From NCBI GenBank assembly GCA_001939145.1, contig LSRX01000130.1, forward strand, positions 570,199 through 634,198: a stretch of DNA of 64,000 nucleotides, written 5' to 3'. Source of the stretch: Symbiodinium microadriaticum (taxonomy: Eukaryota > Sar > Dinophyceae > Suessiales > Symbiodiniaceae). The first letter of the stretch is position 1. Every line of letters begins with the position of its first letter. The translations under genes and the position numbers were made by a program. The notes beneath the pieces were generated by a model. It saw only the letters and a program-made list of their open reading frames with translations, was not told the origin of the DNA and ran no database searches. Below, piece by piece: positions 25,601 to 39,040 of this stretch.

Positions 25601-27130
25601 TAGCTGTTCCATTCGTGTTACAACGTGTAAGAAGCTCGACACACTTTACTTCTGATCGAATGTGTTGGGAGTATGGTGGAGGGAGACTAGTTCTTTTCCG
25701 AACCATCAATATTCAAAACTGAGATGTTGGCAGATTGTGAGGGCTCCTTGAGTTCTCGCAACTGGCAGGGGGCTCAGGAGCCTTCTTCTGCTTCTTTGTG
25801 AATGAAAAGAGAATTTCTGATGAATGAAAACAACACCAACTACGCAGAAACAATCCAGGTTTCCAGTGTCATTGGTAACTTCAGCAAGGCTCAAGTGTTT
25901 CTTCCGATTAGCGCGGACGCAGAACCAGATTCTGGTTTGGGTTTCGGGTGGTTTACACATACCACAAACAAGCACAATAAGTAGAGATCAGTATGTGTGG
26001 AGTGCAGAAACCACTGTAAATGCCGATGGTTTCTGGGCCTCGGAGAAAGCACTGGGAAACATAAGACTGTGGACGAACAAATGGCAAGAAGGCTCAGGTG
26101 GATCATGGGGGGGGGGGGGGTGACCATATATATATATATATAGATAGAGAGACATACACACATACTCAAGAATGTTTAGGCACATGGGTGCTTATGTACG
26201 TGTCTCTATTCCCTCAATACTGCTAGATAAGATACTGTCGCTATGCAACACACACACATATATAGATATATATATGTATGTACACATGCATGCATGCATG
26301 CATGCATGCATGCATGCATGCATGGATGGATGCACTTATGTGCATGTGCATGTGTGTGTGTGCGTACTTGCACGCTGCATGTTTTTTATGCGATGCACGA
26401 CAGGCGATCTGGATACGGCTTCTAACTGTCCGAAACACATTAAGGGTCCGAGTCGTGGCTTTCGGGGCTTACGGGCTGGGAGCGAGTATTGTTTCAGGTT
26501 TCCAGGGGTCTTGACATGAAGGTTTATGAAGACTTGCCGGCCTTTGAGGAAATCGTACTCGATACCGATGCCCCGGTGAGGTCTGTACAGCCCATTGACT
26601 AGTGTAGCACACACGAACTTCGTGCCATCGCAGACGTACTGGCAAGCTTTGTCAAAATTCGCTTCGAAGTGATGCCCAAGTACATCGGAGTTCACTTGGA
26701 AAGAGTCGTCTACTCCCGGGCAAACACCGGGAAGATGGATCAACGCATTCAACAAAGAAGTCCCACACTTCGGTATGTGTATCCACTTCAGCGGCTGCGC
26801 AGCCAGCAGCGCCGGGGTCCCGGGAGTCTCTGCGGCTCTTCGAGTGCCTTTGCCGAAGTTGCTCAGGTTGCCACCCGAGTTCAAACGGCTTCGATTCCCA
26901 TTCCCAGAGATGTCAGATCTCTGGCCGAGCTCATCCACAGTCACCAGCTGCTTCGCAGTTCTTTTAAACCTTGGATCGGATCTTTCGGGTCGCAAGTTTG
27001 GAGCATGCGGGCTGCGCTAGGACCCAAGAGAGAAAACACAAAAGTCTGTAAGGGCTTCAGAGTCCGGGAGCATTGCAGCAGCCAAGGTCAAGAAGCTGAA
27101 GAATATGAGAGTCCTGCCCTTCATCGTCAT
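22635..27130 (-). CDS. Secretory-pathway sulfotransferase, at least four exons
   Basis: PAPS-dependent sulfotransferase. The ATG at 27130 opens a hydrophobic signal peptide or anchor (MKGRTLIFFSFLTLAAAMLP). The next exon starts near 27016 (after CCTAG) and carries the 5'-phosphosulfate motif WIHIPKCGTSLLN; it ends near 26540. The next exon runs from about 23215 to 22931 with the 3'-phosphate motif TMFRDPIQRIYSAW and ends AFAGIVE. The last exon is 22817-22635 and reads EWDLSMCLFHRMFGG...YDTSELGGYDDP, then stop. The last junction is fixed by the conserved FAGIVEEWDLS and uses a GA donor. The large middle intron (about 26.5-23.2 kb) holds microsatellites and the N gap, so a small exon could be missing there. 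The first junction is unresolved: all candidate introns are only about 40-50 nt with GC or GA donors. The acceptor substrate is unknown. A Golgi luminal location is inferred from the N-terminus. Confidence 0.85.
22818..22930 (-). other. Sulfotransferase last intron, GA-AG
   Basis: 113 nt. Donor side GTGGAG|GAGCTG and acceptor side CCACGAG|GAATGG share GAGGA across the junction. Any register that restores the conserved GIVEEWDL lacks a GT donor; the register ending in AG starts with GA. Both flanking exons are in phase 0, and the last exon is then exactly 61 codons with the stop. Confidence 0.75.
24633..25420. other. Assembly gap (788 N)
   Basis: Run of undetermined bases inside the large sulfotransferase intron. 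Two smaller undetermined sites: 647-654 (8 N, between C-rich flanks) and 59148 (1 N). Confidence 1.
26236..26380. repeat. (GCAT)n / (TGTG)n microsatellite inside the sulfotransferase intron
   Basis: Ten GCAT units at 26287-26325, followed by TGTGCATGTG repeats. Confidence 0.9.
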
Positions 27131-27268
27131 GGTATTTCGACTGGTCCAGGCACATGCAAGAAACTGGGGGGGTGTTCAGTCTCGAAAAAAGGGACTTTCC
27201 AGGCTCACAAGCCAGAAAGCTGAGGCAGCAAAGGCTAAAACATGGAGTCCGCTTGAGTTTAGGGGTTT

Positions 27269-27364
27269 CCCTGTAACCGAAAAGACCTACCTTTTTGGGG
27301 CTCCTTGCCATGTTTTCTTTTTGTGGTTAATTGAAGAGGTACGTCTTTTTGGGCCACAGGTAGG
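27269..27364. mobile_element. MITE-like element, family B, copy 1
   Basis: About 96 nt: CCCTGTAACCGAAAAGACCTACCTTTTTGGGG ... ACGTCTTTTTGGGCCACAGGTAGGG, with inverted ends. A related copy is at 38664-38750. Confidence 0.6.
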
Positions 27365-27783
27365 GTTTAGGAACCTAGAAGCCCCGGAGCCCGAAATCCA
27401 CGAAGCCCAAACCCCCAGAGCGTGAACCACAGGGACTTATAGAAGCTAATGCCAGCAAACCAAATCCTCAAACAATGATGCCCAAACTCCGGATGCATCA
27501 AACACTCAGCTTCATTGCAGGGCCTGCAGCCTGCAACTCGCGAAGCCTACACTCCACGTCCCATATGGCCTGAAACCGACAAGGCAGAAAGAACGAAGTT
27601 GAAAAGCGCAGAAGGACGTGACTAAACTCATCGAAAATCGAGGACGAAACCTTGGCCCTGCTCCAGCCCAAACTCCACAACCCCTCCTTGGCGAAACCAG
27701 GCCCCAATGGGGCGGGAAGCTCCAGCTCGTGCACTGCCTTTGAGTGTCTCGTTGTGGAGCTGCTGGTTCACGGTTTCGCGCTT

Positions 27784-27836
27784 ATAGGGTTTAGGGTTTA
27801 TTTAGGGTTTAGGCGGTTTAGGGTTTGGTTTAGGGC
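27784..27836 (+). repeat. TTTAGGG-type repeat cluster
   Basis: Irregular TTTAGGG units separated by TTTATTTAGGG and CGGTTTAGGG. Confidence 0.75.
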
Positions 27837-27958
27837 TTTGCACTCGTGTTACCTCTTCAAATTGTCAAAGAACCGAATCCGAAATCGCCACATCGCAAGA
27901 ACTGACTGCTCCACTACACCATAGACGGCCACCATCATCGTCTGCAGCACATCAGCAT

Positions 27959-27959
27959 C

Positions 27960-27996
<37 letters not shown>

Positions 27997-28017
27997 CAGC
28001 AGCAGCAGCAGCAGCCA
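27959..28017. repeat. (CAG)n microsatellite
   Basis: About 18 CAG units with one GAG interruption. Confidence 0.9.
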
Positions 28018-29159
28018 AAATGCATTGCAGCGGCGGGAGCACTGTCACGACCGTCATCATCGACATCATTGCCAGCATGATCTTCTACGACACCTGGATA
28101 ACCATCGCCATAAACAGCAGCATCCGATAACAAGCTTTTTTGTTCTTGGCGGCCAACATTTTTTCAGCAATAAGCATGACCATTACCAAAACAAAAAAAC
28201 ATGAATAGCTTGAACAGGGACATACCTCGACGCCATAGTTTTGACATCTGTGCCTGGAGTGCAAGATGATCAGAGATTACAGAACACTGGAATCGTGAAG
28301 AGCAGTGAAACGACTTTCCTCGAACATGCAAACATAAGCCAACCGTAATTATTGCACAATGCTGGTGGAACAAATGCTATGTTTGGGCGACCTATATATA
28401 CACGGCAGTTGAAGCTTGTGCGTGATAACGGCGGCGATGAAGAGCATGATGATCCGGGCATGGTGAACTTTCTGCTGGCAACGATCACCTTCTCATGATG
28501 ATGAAGCACTATGCTTGCACAGACTTTCTTGGGCATGCGGAAGCTGCCGCTTTCCCAGTTCCTCGTGGGCAGGGGTCTCTCACATCATGAACCATGTTCA
28601 TTCCAACCTCAATGCGCCTCCCGCAGAGACTGCCCACAACGAACCCAAGGAACTGAAACAGATTAACTTGCTGACTTCTTCTGAAATATCACAACCCGAA
28701 TGGATAAAGGTTAAGTCTTGGAGCAATAGTGCGGCACCACGAAATCCCTGATGCCTGGCAACTCCCAGTAACAACACCCTCTACTGATGAAGCCCTGAGA
28801 CTACTACCGCACGCACTGAAGCCACTAAAGCCGAGTAGGGATTCGGGGCATATGATGTACGAGTAGTAATACTAACTGTAGTATTCAGCGGCAATAAGAA
28901 GATGCTGTTCTAGTGCTTCCAGGCCCTAGATTGCACCCCAAAGCTGAACCGCCCCGGCCTCGGCGCCCACCTCTTTCCGGAGACGGGTGGCAAAGCCCCG
29001 GCAGTCAGGTGCTAATAGGTCGTCAGCTGCATATGCCTTGTGTTTGGGCAACATGGAAAGCTTGCAGCCGGGATATCGGAATCATGTCTGAAGCAGAGTC
29101 GAGGACTGTGAAGTCAACAAAGGCTTTGGTTCAGGGTTCGCTCTGCTCCTACGAGCCCG

Positions 29160-29451
29160 CAACCCTTAACTCCAACCCCACACCTCAAATCCCAAACCCT
29201 AAGCCCAAAACTTACAAACCCTAGAGGCCCTAGACCTTAGCCCCGGCCGCCCTCCATCCCAAACCCCGAAACTTCTCCTCTTTAACTCAACCTGACAACC
29301 CCAGAAACCTAAAACCCTAACACTTGCAACCCTTCAGCTTAAGAAGCCCTAAACCCAGGAATTTTCCAAACCGCCCTAGAACCCCACCCTAAACCCAAAA
29401 CCCTAAGCTCAAAACCCAAAACCCTAAGCCCAAACCCCAAAACCCTCAGCA
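29160..29451 (-). repeat. Degenerate CCCTAAA/CCCAAAA field
   Basis: About 290 nt of scattered AACCCTAA, AACCCAAA and AACCCCAAA words. C-rich, without coding appearance. Confidence 0.65.
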
Positions 29452-30672
29452 ACGTCACCAGGTGGCCAGGAAAGTGCGAGGCATCGGCCGTAGCGACTCA
29501 GCAAGGAGAGGCGAGGCTTCCCGGGCCTCGGCTTCAACCATTTTTCCAGTATCCGGCTATAAGTACTACTATAATATTCTTATTCTAATTATTATTGTTA
29601 TTATGAATATTGTTGTTACGACCAGTTTTTATCATAATCATAGTGAAAATTGATGTTGTTGTTATTATGATTACTGTCATGAATTTATGCTTGCTAGACT
29701 GTTATTATTATTACGATTATAGGCCCGTAATCTATCCCACCCGGCCAGCTAAGTCGCACTGCAGGGGTTCATCCGCACCGAAGAAAAATTTAAAGAGAGG
29801 GCAAGTCCCAGCCCTCGAAACAAGAGCGAGTCATGGCAGTCAAGCTGCCTTCATCCAGTCTAAGACTTTGGGCTCGTCGTCGTCTTCCTCCTCTTCCTCC
29901 TGCGCATGCCGATCAGAGCAGCCACGAACATGAAACAGAGTGACCTTCTCAACGGGAGGTCATTCAGCACAAGCCTTCCGAGAATCAGCAAATGTCTAAT
30001 GTTGCAGGTTGCCAGGGCACCTGCGTGAAACTGCCAGCTACGAGCACATAACGGCAGCAACAACACGATATTCTTGATAGAGTATTGATCTTGAGTTCGC
30101 GAAGGTTGAATTCTCAAAATCTAGTGCTGCATAATGTAGCAGATTGATTGAACATGACTGAACTCTCCACCCAAAATGCAATAATATCTCAGCAATCAAG
30201 GATACGTGGAGCAACGATTGCTGCAGGTACTGAGGGGTGGAAATGCTCATTCATGCATATGAATGCACTTAAGCACACATGCGTTGGAAAGAACCCTAAG
30301 CCCTGAACTAAACCCTAAACCCTACCACACACTACTGCATCCTTTTCCAAGGAGCTCACGTTTCGACCATCACAAAACAGTACATGCTGATTGCAGCACG
30401 CTCATAGACCCAGAACGTTTGCATCCTCAACAACCATCAAACCATGAATTGAATCTAAAAATCTAAAGACTCTAACAATCCTTAAAAAGAAAACGGGTCC
30501 CGCAGCATTTTCTGGGCTCGATACCTGCCTATAAGCTCTTGAAGCAACTCAGCATTCAACCCTAAACCCTAAACCAGTAGCAGCATTGGGAGAATCTCCT
30601 CGTCTTCTGGGACGTCGATCTTCGGCCCGTAGACCTGTGAAGATATCAAAAAGGGTTCGGGGTTTCTACAAT

Positions 30673-30755
30673 GACAGGGGTTTAGGGTTTTTAGGGTTTA
30701 GGCTTGAAGGTTCCAGGGTTTAGGGTCTTAGGGTTCAAGGTTTGGGGTTTTAGAC
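30673..30755 (+). repeat. TTTAGGG-type repeat cluster
   Basis: GGGTTTAGGGTTTTTAGGGTTTAGG and further units with TTCCAGGG and TTCAAGG variants. Confidence 0.7.
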
Positions 30756-31182
30756 TAGAACACAAACGCCACCTATCTCCAGAAGCCGTCGGCCCCAAAT
30801 CTGCAAACTCCTGAAACCCCGATGAACCCCCAAAAATCCTCAAACCCCGGTCATCCCCACCCCCCCGAATTAGAACCCCTTATGCTTTCAACCCCTGGAC
30901 CGCTGATTATGCTCAGCCGTTTCGCCCCTAGCAATTTCGACCCCTGCACCTCGCTAGCGAAAGCAAACTCCTCCTGCATCGCCAGATGCTGATCATTGGT
31001 CTCCTGTCTCTAGAGGTCAGAGTTTTACGGTTTCAGGATTTACGGTCTCACTTCGTCCTAGGCTAGCTTTTTTTTTGGGGCCTCCAGCCCTAAGAAACCT
31101 CCACCCGGAAATGCTCCTGCCATGACCACGCCAAGTGCAGTGATCGCTGCCAATGACAACGAGAGATAACGAGAGACATTTG

Positions 31183-31248
31183 TCACCAGCACCAGCACCA
31201 GCAGCACCAGCACCAGCACCGGCACCAGCACCAGCACCAGCACCACCA
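31183..31248. repeat. (CACCAG)n repeat
   Basis: Hexanucleotide CACCAG/CAGCAC array; a (CAG)n run of about 10 units follows at 31621-31650. Confidence 0.85.
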
Positions 31249-33552
31249 CCCACAACAATTGTGGGCACAGGGGAACAGCAGCTGCAGTAGCAGAACCCAT
31301 GGTTTTGTTGGTCAGAGCGGTGTTGATCGGTAAGGTACGGTGGTAGACTTAGTACATGTAAAGGAGGCGGCACAAGTAATCGTTGTGGTTGTGATCGCCG
31401 TCCCGTTCGTGGTCGTTGCAGTGACAGTGGCCATGGCAGTCGGAAGCGTCGGCTCTTCACCATGGTAGCTCTGGTAATATCGGGGCCATAATAATAAGCA
31501 TAATTAGGGTTTTTGGGCCCACTATACTACAATTATAGCTAGATGATAATGCATCTCTGGCGTACTCTTGGTGTTCGCATTCGCAGCGGCTGCCGCAGCA
31601 GTCGCCATAAGAGCAGTTGTGCAGCAGCAGCAGCAGCAGCAGCAGCAAAGCAGTCTGTGGTAGCTGTTAGTGCTTGTCCACTCAGGTCAGGACTCCGTTG
31701 CTGAGAAAGTTTATCGTTTTCTTCTCGGTCATTGGTCAATAGCATGGGGAAGCTCAGATGGGTTTTTTTGTTGCTCGGGGTTCGGCAGGGCTTGCGAAAG
31801 TCTGGGTTTGTCCCTTGCAGAATATGTTCCCTAATCTAATCGAACTTCTCGAATCAGGCAGGGCTGGCTCGTAATTCGTCAGATGCAACAACTTGCTTAT
31901 GGCTTGGGGTTCGTCTTAGAAGCTACAGCCCCAGCACACATGGGCCCTGGCGGCTCCTCAAAGCTAAGCATAGCTTGGCTCGTCGGCCTTCCGCACCAGG
32001 GCACTGTGAAAATCGCCCTGAACCCCAGCAGACGCGTTCCTTGCTGAGTGCCGGCCTAAGATGTATTTGGCAAGCTTGCTTCTGACTCTCTTCCTGTCTC
32101 TCATGCAGTCAACGGAAAGCAAGCAAGTTCAACGTCCACCACCGGCCTCACGTCTAGCCATGGGTAGAAGAGAACCTGCCGAGAGGTCGTCTAGCTTGAG
32201 CAGAAAGCAATATCCCAACTCCAATTCCTCTTGCTTTTGCAAAAGCTGTGGTTTTCAGCAGAAGAGCAAGATTGCAACTCTGCATTGCTCAAAAGGTGCA
32301 CCGCTCCCGCCCCACCTGCAAAGCTATTCTGGGTCCGTCCACCGCGGCCCGCAGGGCACACGCCTCAGGCACAAAAGGATTCGAAGTTCGGACTCATCTC
32401 TGCCATGAAACCTGCACTGCATCTCTTTCCGCCCGGTAGCCGCAGCTAGTCCTCCTCCAGCTGCGTCGCCCGCAACTGCCAAAAGGGGAGGCGAGTAGCC
32501 GAGGCCACCTGATGATTGAGGGTTTTCATGACACACCCACTAACCACAACCATATACCTAATCCCTAAACCCTAAGCCGCCATCAAAGGCCCTCTCCTTC
32601 GGCGACCCAGCAGACAGCTGCGAAGGAGTCGTGGAAGGCTCCCGGAAACCGAACTTCTGGAGGCTGTCGGTACGCCACCGAAACCACCTCGGCCCATCGC
32701 GGATGTGTCTGCAACCGGGACACCCTTGAGATTTGGTCAGATTCTGCAGGACCGTCCTAACTCTTTCTAAACCCGATGCCCAAAACTTACAGACCAAACC
32801 CCTACACCCTGAGACCGTAAAGCCCTGCACCCGAAACTTGCGAATTCCTAGGCGATAATCTCCCCAATCGTTCCCGTGGAAGCGGTGGGGTGATCCGACC
32901 CGACAGACCCAACCGAGACCTCCCCTGAAATGCCCGTAAGCTTGCCGTTGTCTGTTTTCGTGGCAGAATCAACCCCCAAACGCTGTAAGAATCTCGGGCG
33001 ATGGGGTTTGCTCAAAATATCGAGTTGAGTTGCGCTGTCAAAGGCACTGGTAGATGAGTTCAGACATGAAAGTTTCACAAACAAACTTATGGCTAAGTGG
33101 GATTATGGATGTTGCAGTCGATGGTGCTTGAGACTAGTTTTCTCTACGCATTCTGCATCAATGCGTTTGCGTGTGGAGTGTCCGTTTGCGCAGTCGTGGC
33201 TGTGTGTAGGAGACGGGTAGATGCACCTGAAGAACAGAATATCTAGCCTCCACTGCACACGGAAAAACGCTGAAGCACTAATTAGTCCAAGCTGCCGAAG
33301 CCCGGGACAGAACCGCCAGAGATTCGCACATCCAAGCGTGTGTGTCCAGATCGCCAGCTACGTAGCTCTCTCCGTGGAAGAACACCTCAGGGTTTGGTCA
33401 GGGCTTTGGAGTAGTAGAGGGTTGCTCGGTCTAGGGCAGGGTGTAGATGCTTTAGAGGGGCACTGCACTAATGGCTGAGTGGTTCTTATACGGTATGCGG
33501 CTCAAGAAAACCCGGCTTGACCTTCGGTCTTAGGTGACATCTGTGTTCAAGC

Positions 33553-33618
33553 GACATTTAGGGTTCTAGGGTTTTAGGATTTACAGGGTTTATAGGGTTT
33601 ATAGGGTTTATAGGGTAT
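33553..33618 (+). repeat. TTATAGGG/TTTAGGG cluster
   Basis: Tandem GGGTTTATAGGGTTTATAGGG units; a CCCTAAA block in the other orientation is at 33752-33779. Confidence 0.75.
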
Positions 33619-35065
33619 ATCAGCACCTTCGACGGCCTTCCCAAAAGCCGTCGATATTCACGCAGAGCAACCGATGCGTCTTGCACCAAACCCAGAAAGC
33701 CCGAAGACCCTCTCTGATGCCCTTTTTTTCCACAGGCTTGAACTGAAATGCCCTAAACCCTATAAACCCTAAACCCTCAATGGTCGGACAGGGCACGATC
33801 ACTGGTGGCTCGCTAAGCCCCTGGGGCATGAAACGGCGCAGGGCCAGCGCAACTTCCTCTGTGCCCTCCTCCCCGTCCTCCCCTCCCTCGCCGGTCCTTC
33901 GGAACTGCAGTCGTTGGGTCTTTGGGGCAGAAATAAGCTGCTTTGGTTTAGGGGTTGAGGGTGCTCGAGGTGTTTGTTGCCAGACCTTGCAAAAATCCCC
34001 GAGTTGACGAATATACCAAAAGCCATGTTCGGGATTCAACTATAAAGAAAGGTAGATTCCTTAAGCACGGGGATGTTGGAAGGTCTTGCTTAGCCAAATG
34101 CAAAGCGCAGCACCGGATTGTGCTGGGCTCTGCTGGCAAGCTTGGCGGGGAGGGGGCGTAACAATGCCGAATCAGATACTGTAATATAGTAGAAGCTACC
34201 ATAATCAGCGATAATAAACCACAGAAGATACTTTGATATAATAGCATATATAACAGAAAACAATGGACACTGGACCTCAGGATCCGTCATGACTGTAGAC
34301 TCACGGCTCTCAGAAAGATGCCAGCGACTATCTGGCTACGAATAGCATAGGGGCCTAAATACATGAGTTTAGAGTTTAGGGTCCGGGTTAAGGTTTTGGT
34401 TTAGGGTTTAGGATTTAGGGTGTAGAATTACCAATACTATTTTGGGGCAACTTCCGGAGCCAGCGGCTGCATCCCAATTTCTTCGGGCTCAATACAGAAC
34501 TCTGACCATAATTGAAGCACGCAGCCAGCCTGGCCTGTATACACCAAAAAAACCCGGCCGAGAAAGGCTTCTGGCTCGATGTGTCTTGGAAACATAATTA
34601 AACAAGACCTGACAGCAGCTTCGGGAAACATAACAGCACATAATGAGCCAGTAGTAGGATTAACGCTTACCGTGGTGAGTCAGAATGGGACTACCGCTGG
34701 GAGCCCCTGGATGTTGTGGACAAGCGTCGCCGGCAGGATCATCTGCCTCATGGATGGTGAGGACAAGATACAAACGTAAATGCGTAAGTCTAGGTACCGT
34801 CTAAGGAGACTTTGCGAATAATGAGTATGCACATTTGTTGACCCTGAAATGAAAATCTTATTACAACCGTAGATATGTATCTCGCGAACCTGCTGATGTA
34901 AAAACCCAGGACGGGTATGCATGGTACGCGTGAATATGCCTTCCACTGCTTGACTTCGAATCGCGACCGTCCGAAGTCCGCACAGTATGTCTTCCACTGT
35001 ATGTACACATGTTGGAGCACAGGACTTCGGATGCAGTCCGACTCGCAGCTCCTGCATCCCTATAT

Positions 35066-35166
35066 AGGGACCCTAATAATTAGAATAGGGTACTGGGGTA
35101 TATTATGGTAATTCTGCCTATACTATGGGACCCAAAGAACGATGTTAGCAGTTCTCAAGGCCCTAC
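35066..35166. mobile_element. MITE-like element, family C, copy 3
   Basis: GGGACCCTAATAATTAGAATAGGG, then GGGGTATATTATGG, ending AAGGCCCTACA. Same order of blocks as the other family C copies; the right end is more diverged. Confidence 0.6.
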
Positions 35167-38100
35167 ATCAGTCTTGCTTAAGCGCTTGGCGGCTCAAAGC
35201 TCAATTTTGTTTAGCTTTGTAAGGATATCCGGGTGCGGACTTCGGGGGCCACAGGGCTCAAGTGTTTGAGGCTAGTGGGCCCTCTGCGTTTGACGGTTCA
35301 GGGTGCCTGCAATGATGACCTGTGATCGATTCTGCAGAAGGACCATCCCAAGCCCCGATCCCTGCACTTTGGCCGCCTTGCTTCCTCTTACTTCCGAAGA
35401 CCCTACTTGCACACCGTCGGTGACTGCAGCACAGATGCAGGTCGTCCACTTTGACGCGCTGCCTCTCAAGGAAATTGAAAGGACGTTTTCAAGCACCACG
35501 TCATGGGGATATCCAACTTGGTACAAGGTTAACTCTTGGTTTCACCTAAACAAGCACCAGCTAAAATTCAGGCACTGCAAGTGGAACTTTGCCTTTCCCC
35601 TCAACGCCCAGCACCGAAAGGGCCTAGAGACGGGCGAGCTCGGCGTGATGTTGCTCAAAGCAGCCTCCCGGAAATCCTGCCACAAGGCCAAGACTAACAT
35701 CTCTCGGCACGGGCATCGATGCCCTGCTTGCTGCAAAGGGTTTCTGCTCCATGACATCTAGGTTTGCTTTGTGAGGCAAACCACGCAGAGGCGAGTCGAT
35801 GATGGCAATACCAGTTCGAACAGATGTGAAGAAACCCCACGGAGTCCTTGCGTACGTTCGCGACCTGACCACAAGCCAAAACAGTCTCGATTCAAAGCAG
35901 AAAGTTAAGGGCCTTGGGCTCAGCGTTGCAACGCGGTATGAGCGCACACAAGTGAACAAGCACAGCACTGGCACACGTGTCCAATCTTCTATATATTCAG
36001 CTATCCCCGAGAAGCATCTGCGAGGCGTCAGCGAAAGCTCCACGGTAAACATTGGCATTGAAAATGTCGTCCCATTTCTGGCACATTCGTATACCTTTGA
36101 AATTCAACTGTGTGAAGCCCGCAAATCCACTCGCGAAATCGATGACTAATCCCTGGATGTTCCGTTGGGCCGCAGATGCCCAGAACAAAAAGCAGAACCT
36201 CAGGACCAGAATCCAAGCCTAGACCTAGCGGCATTGAACATTAACGTACAATAGCCTGAGTGACCCCCTAACGAAAAACGAATCGTGCTGTTACCCTCAC
36301 GGTGTCCCAAATCCCCATGACACTGATATCCTCATAACCCTCAAACGAGCACTAAAATTCCACGTTATCATCACCAGGCTGCCCTCTCTGCCAGGGGCAT
36401 CCGGCTCAGCTGCAGTCGCCTCAGCGCCTGTCGCGCGATTGAGCCGCCCGCCTCCGGATTGCATTTTCCGGGTTGCTACGACGGTTTAGGGTTTAGGGTT
36501 TTAGGGTTTACGGTGTTTTTAGCACTCGCACTCGACGAGGTCAGGCGAGGTTTAAAGCAGCAACGACGAAAACCACCAAGACTCATCGAGTCTAGAATAC
36601 AACCTTCACAATTGGGGACTCCCTGTTTCAGAGTCGCACCACAGTGCGCCAAAATCCGACATTTGACTGTCCAGGTTTATTTGTTTCAAGCCCTAACAGC
36701 GGTCACAGCGTCAGCTTGTCATGTGGCAGACAACATGTAGACAACATGCAACTCGCAGTCTTGCTCACTCAGCTGTTCACGCATGTCCGCATGCTTCCAT
36801 CTTCTATTCCGGTTGTGACAATACAGGTACAGAGACGGGTTGAATCGAGGGCGACACGCTGTTCAGTCAGAGGAGCTGGCTTCAGACACTGTTACATGTA
36901 CTCAAGCTCGCACCAGTCTACCCCACATTGTGGCTGGGGCGCCAATATAGTTCCTACATATGGTAGGCTCTTTATGCCAATGAGGTCTAAACGGTAGACT
37001 GACTGATCACCCCTCATCCTACCAAACCCCTCACAGAACCCCCCGTAAACCCACATAGACCCCATAGCACCCTAGAAATTCCTTAGGAATCCTAGAGGAG
37101 CCGCAACTGTTGCAAGCACCTTTTCCCTTCCCCAACCCTAAACCCAGCTGAAACCCAGGAAAAAATGCTTCAGGATTCAGACATAAAGAAACGTGAGAGT
37201 TTACGCTCTGGCCTCAAGCTGACGAAGGATGCGGTCAGTTTTCCGCTTGGCCTTCGGAGGCTTTCAACCGAACAAGATTTGATGTTTTGTTGGGGTGAGG
37301 GCTCCAGACCCCAAGTGATTCTCGGCACTACAGATGAGTTTTTTGGCCGTTTTGGCTTGGATTTAGGCTTGGGTTTTCGGGATTGAAGCCTTGGGGATCG
37401 GCAAGACTCACAGCTTGTGAGTATACCGGGCGATGCGGATCTCCTCTCAAAGATCTTTCATGGTCGTGTTCGGCAGCACGTCGGTATGCAGGACGCACGG
37501 TAAGCGTGAGGCGGCTTGTCGTTTGGGAGTTCAGAGCCCTTGGGGTGAGGGCAAGGCGGTTAGACCCTTCTGACTGAATGTCTGGAAACCTACCGAGGCC
37601 GGGCCGGGGCCGGGCCTGTGGAAAGTTTCTTTTAATTTGCAGAACAAGCATTTAGACATAACACGAAAAGAAAGCATGTATATATATATATATATATGTA
37701 TTTATGTATATGTATATATACATGTTTATCTTTATATATATATATATATGAATGCTCACCCGAATCACATTTATGGCAATGCAATCAAGGCAGCATTGAT
37801 ACGAACATACACAAACTCATGACCAATGACATAAGCAACAACACTGCCAATGCTCATCATTATTATCATGTTTTTTTGAAGCAGGGCCCTACAGCTACAT
37901 CATAGTCATAACTGAGTCATAACCACCTCACAAAATGAAGGAACCATGCACTCCCGCCTTCTGGCTGGCCTTATTCGATGCCTGGACGGCTTCTAGTTCG
38001 GCCTGCGCTTCCTTCATTCCTGGCTCTTTCCGCAAACTAACTCGAACACAGAAGGTGGGGGGGCTAATCTACGGCTGAGACTATTACTGAGTAATAAGTA

Positions 38101-38663
38101 TAACAATGATTACAATATGGATATAGTAATAATATTCGCAACAAAAGTGAATGTTGAAGCTTTAGTTCGGCTCTAAAACTGAAGAAGAGTAGGGATCGGT
38201 TCGGATGACAGTTTAGGCCTTAGCATTTGCACTTTCAGGAGTCGAGGCTGGACAACTAGAAGCAAACGTTTTAGATCTACTTTCTAAAAGGGCTTAGGGT
38301 TTAGGGTTTACTTTCAATCGGAAAAACACGGCTTCGGGCTTCGGGCTTGGAAAGGCAGGAACCGTGAAATGAAGATCCCTAATCAAAGCCTTGGCATCTT
38401 ATGTCTACTGCAGTGTCCAAAACGATGGGCTTCGAGTTTTGCATGGGTTGGACGACTGCTCAGCCGGGCCACGACTACAACGGAAGCAGCGCATGAGCTT
38501 CACTCCGCTGGGCACCTAACCTTAAACACCTCACCCCCTTCCACCTGAACAGTGCCTACCCTCGACCACCAAAAACCTCCAGGTTCCGCTTTGCCAAGGC
38601 TCGTTTCTCAACCTCTTCCTTCTCATCGAGAAGAGCCGTGATCTCCTAGCAAAAATCAGGGTT

Positions 38664-38750
38664 TACCTGTAGCCGAAAAAAAACCTACCTTTTTAGGGTT
38701 CCTTACTAATGGTGCCTGTCTAAAAAGGTAGGTAGTTTGGTCCACAGGTA
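38664..38750. mobile_element. MITE-like element, family B, copy 2
   Basis: TACCTGTAGCCGAAAAA...CCTACCTTTTTAGGG and, inverted, AAAAAGGTAGGTAG...TCCACAGGTA. Same structure as the element at 27269-27364. Confidence 0.65.
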
Positions 38751-38819
38751 GGGTTTAGGGTTTTGGGCCTCGGGGGCGTCGGGCTGGGATTTACGCGAGG
38801 GGCGGGTGGGGTGCTCTGC

Positions 38820-38970
38820 AGCCTTTCAGTTTTTAGGCTTCAGAGTTTAGGGTTTATGGTTTTATAGGTTTAGATTTTAGGGTTTACGGCTTTTAGGTTT
38901 AGGGTTTAGGTTTTAGGCTTAGGGTTTAGGGCTTAGGGTTTTTTAGGTTTCGGGTTTACGGTTTTAGGTT
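38820..38970 (+). repeat. Long degenerate TTTAGGG cluster
   Basis: About 150 nt of TTTAGGGTTTA, TTTTAGGTTTAG and GGGTTTACGG words. A shorter block is at 38291-38309. Confidence 0.75.
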
Positions 38971-39040
38971 CTCGAGGGATTTTTGGGGAAGGTCGAGCTC
39001 GGGCGGATCGATTGGACGCAAACCATGCAAGACAGCATCT

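Noticed and set aside
35250..36240. Possible gene with exons on either strand
   Set aside because: Open frames on both strands overlap and conflict, splice sites are not consistent, and no family is recognised.
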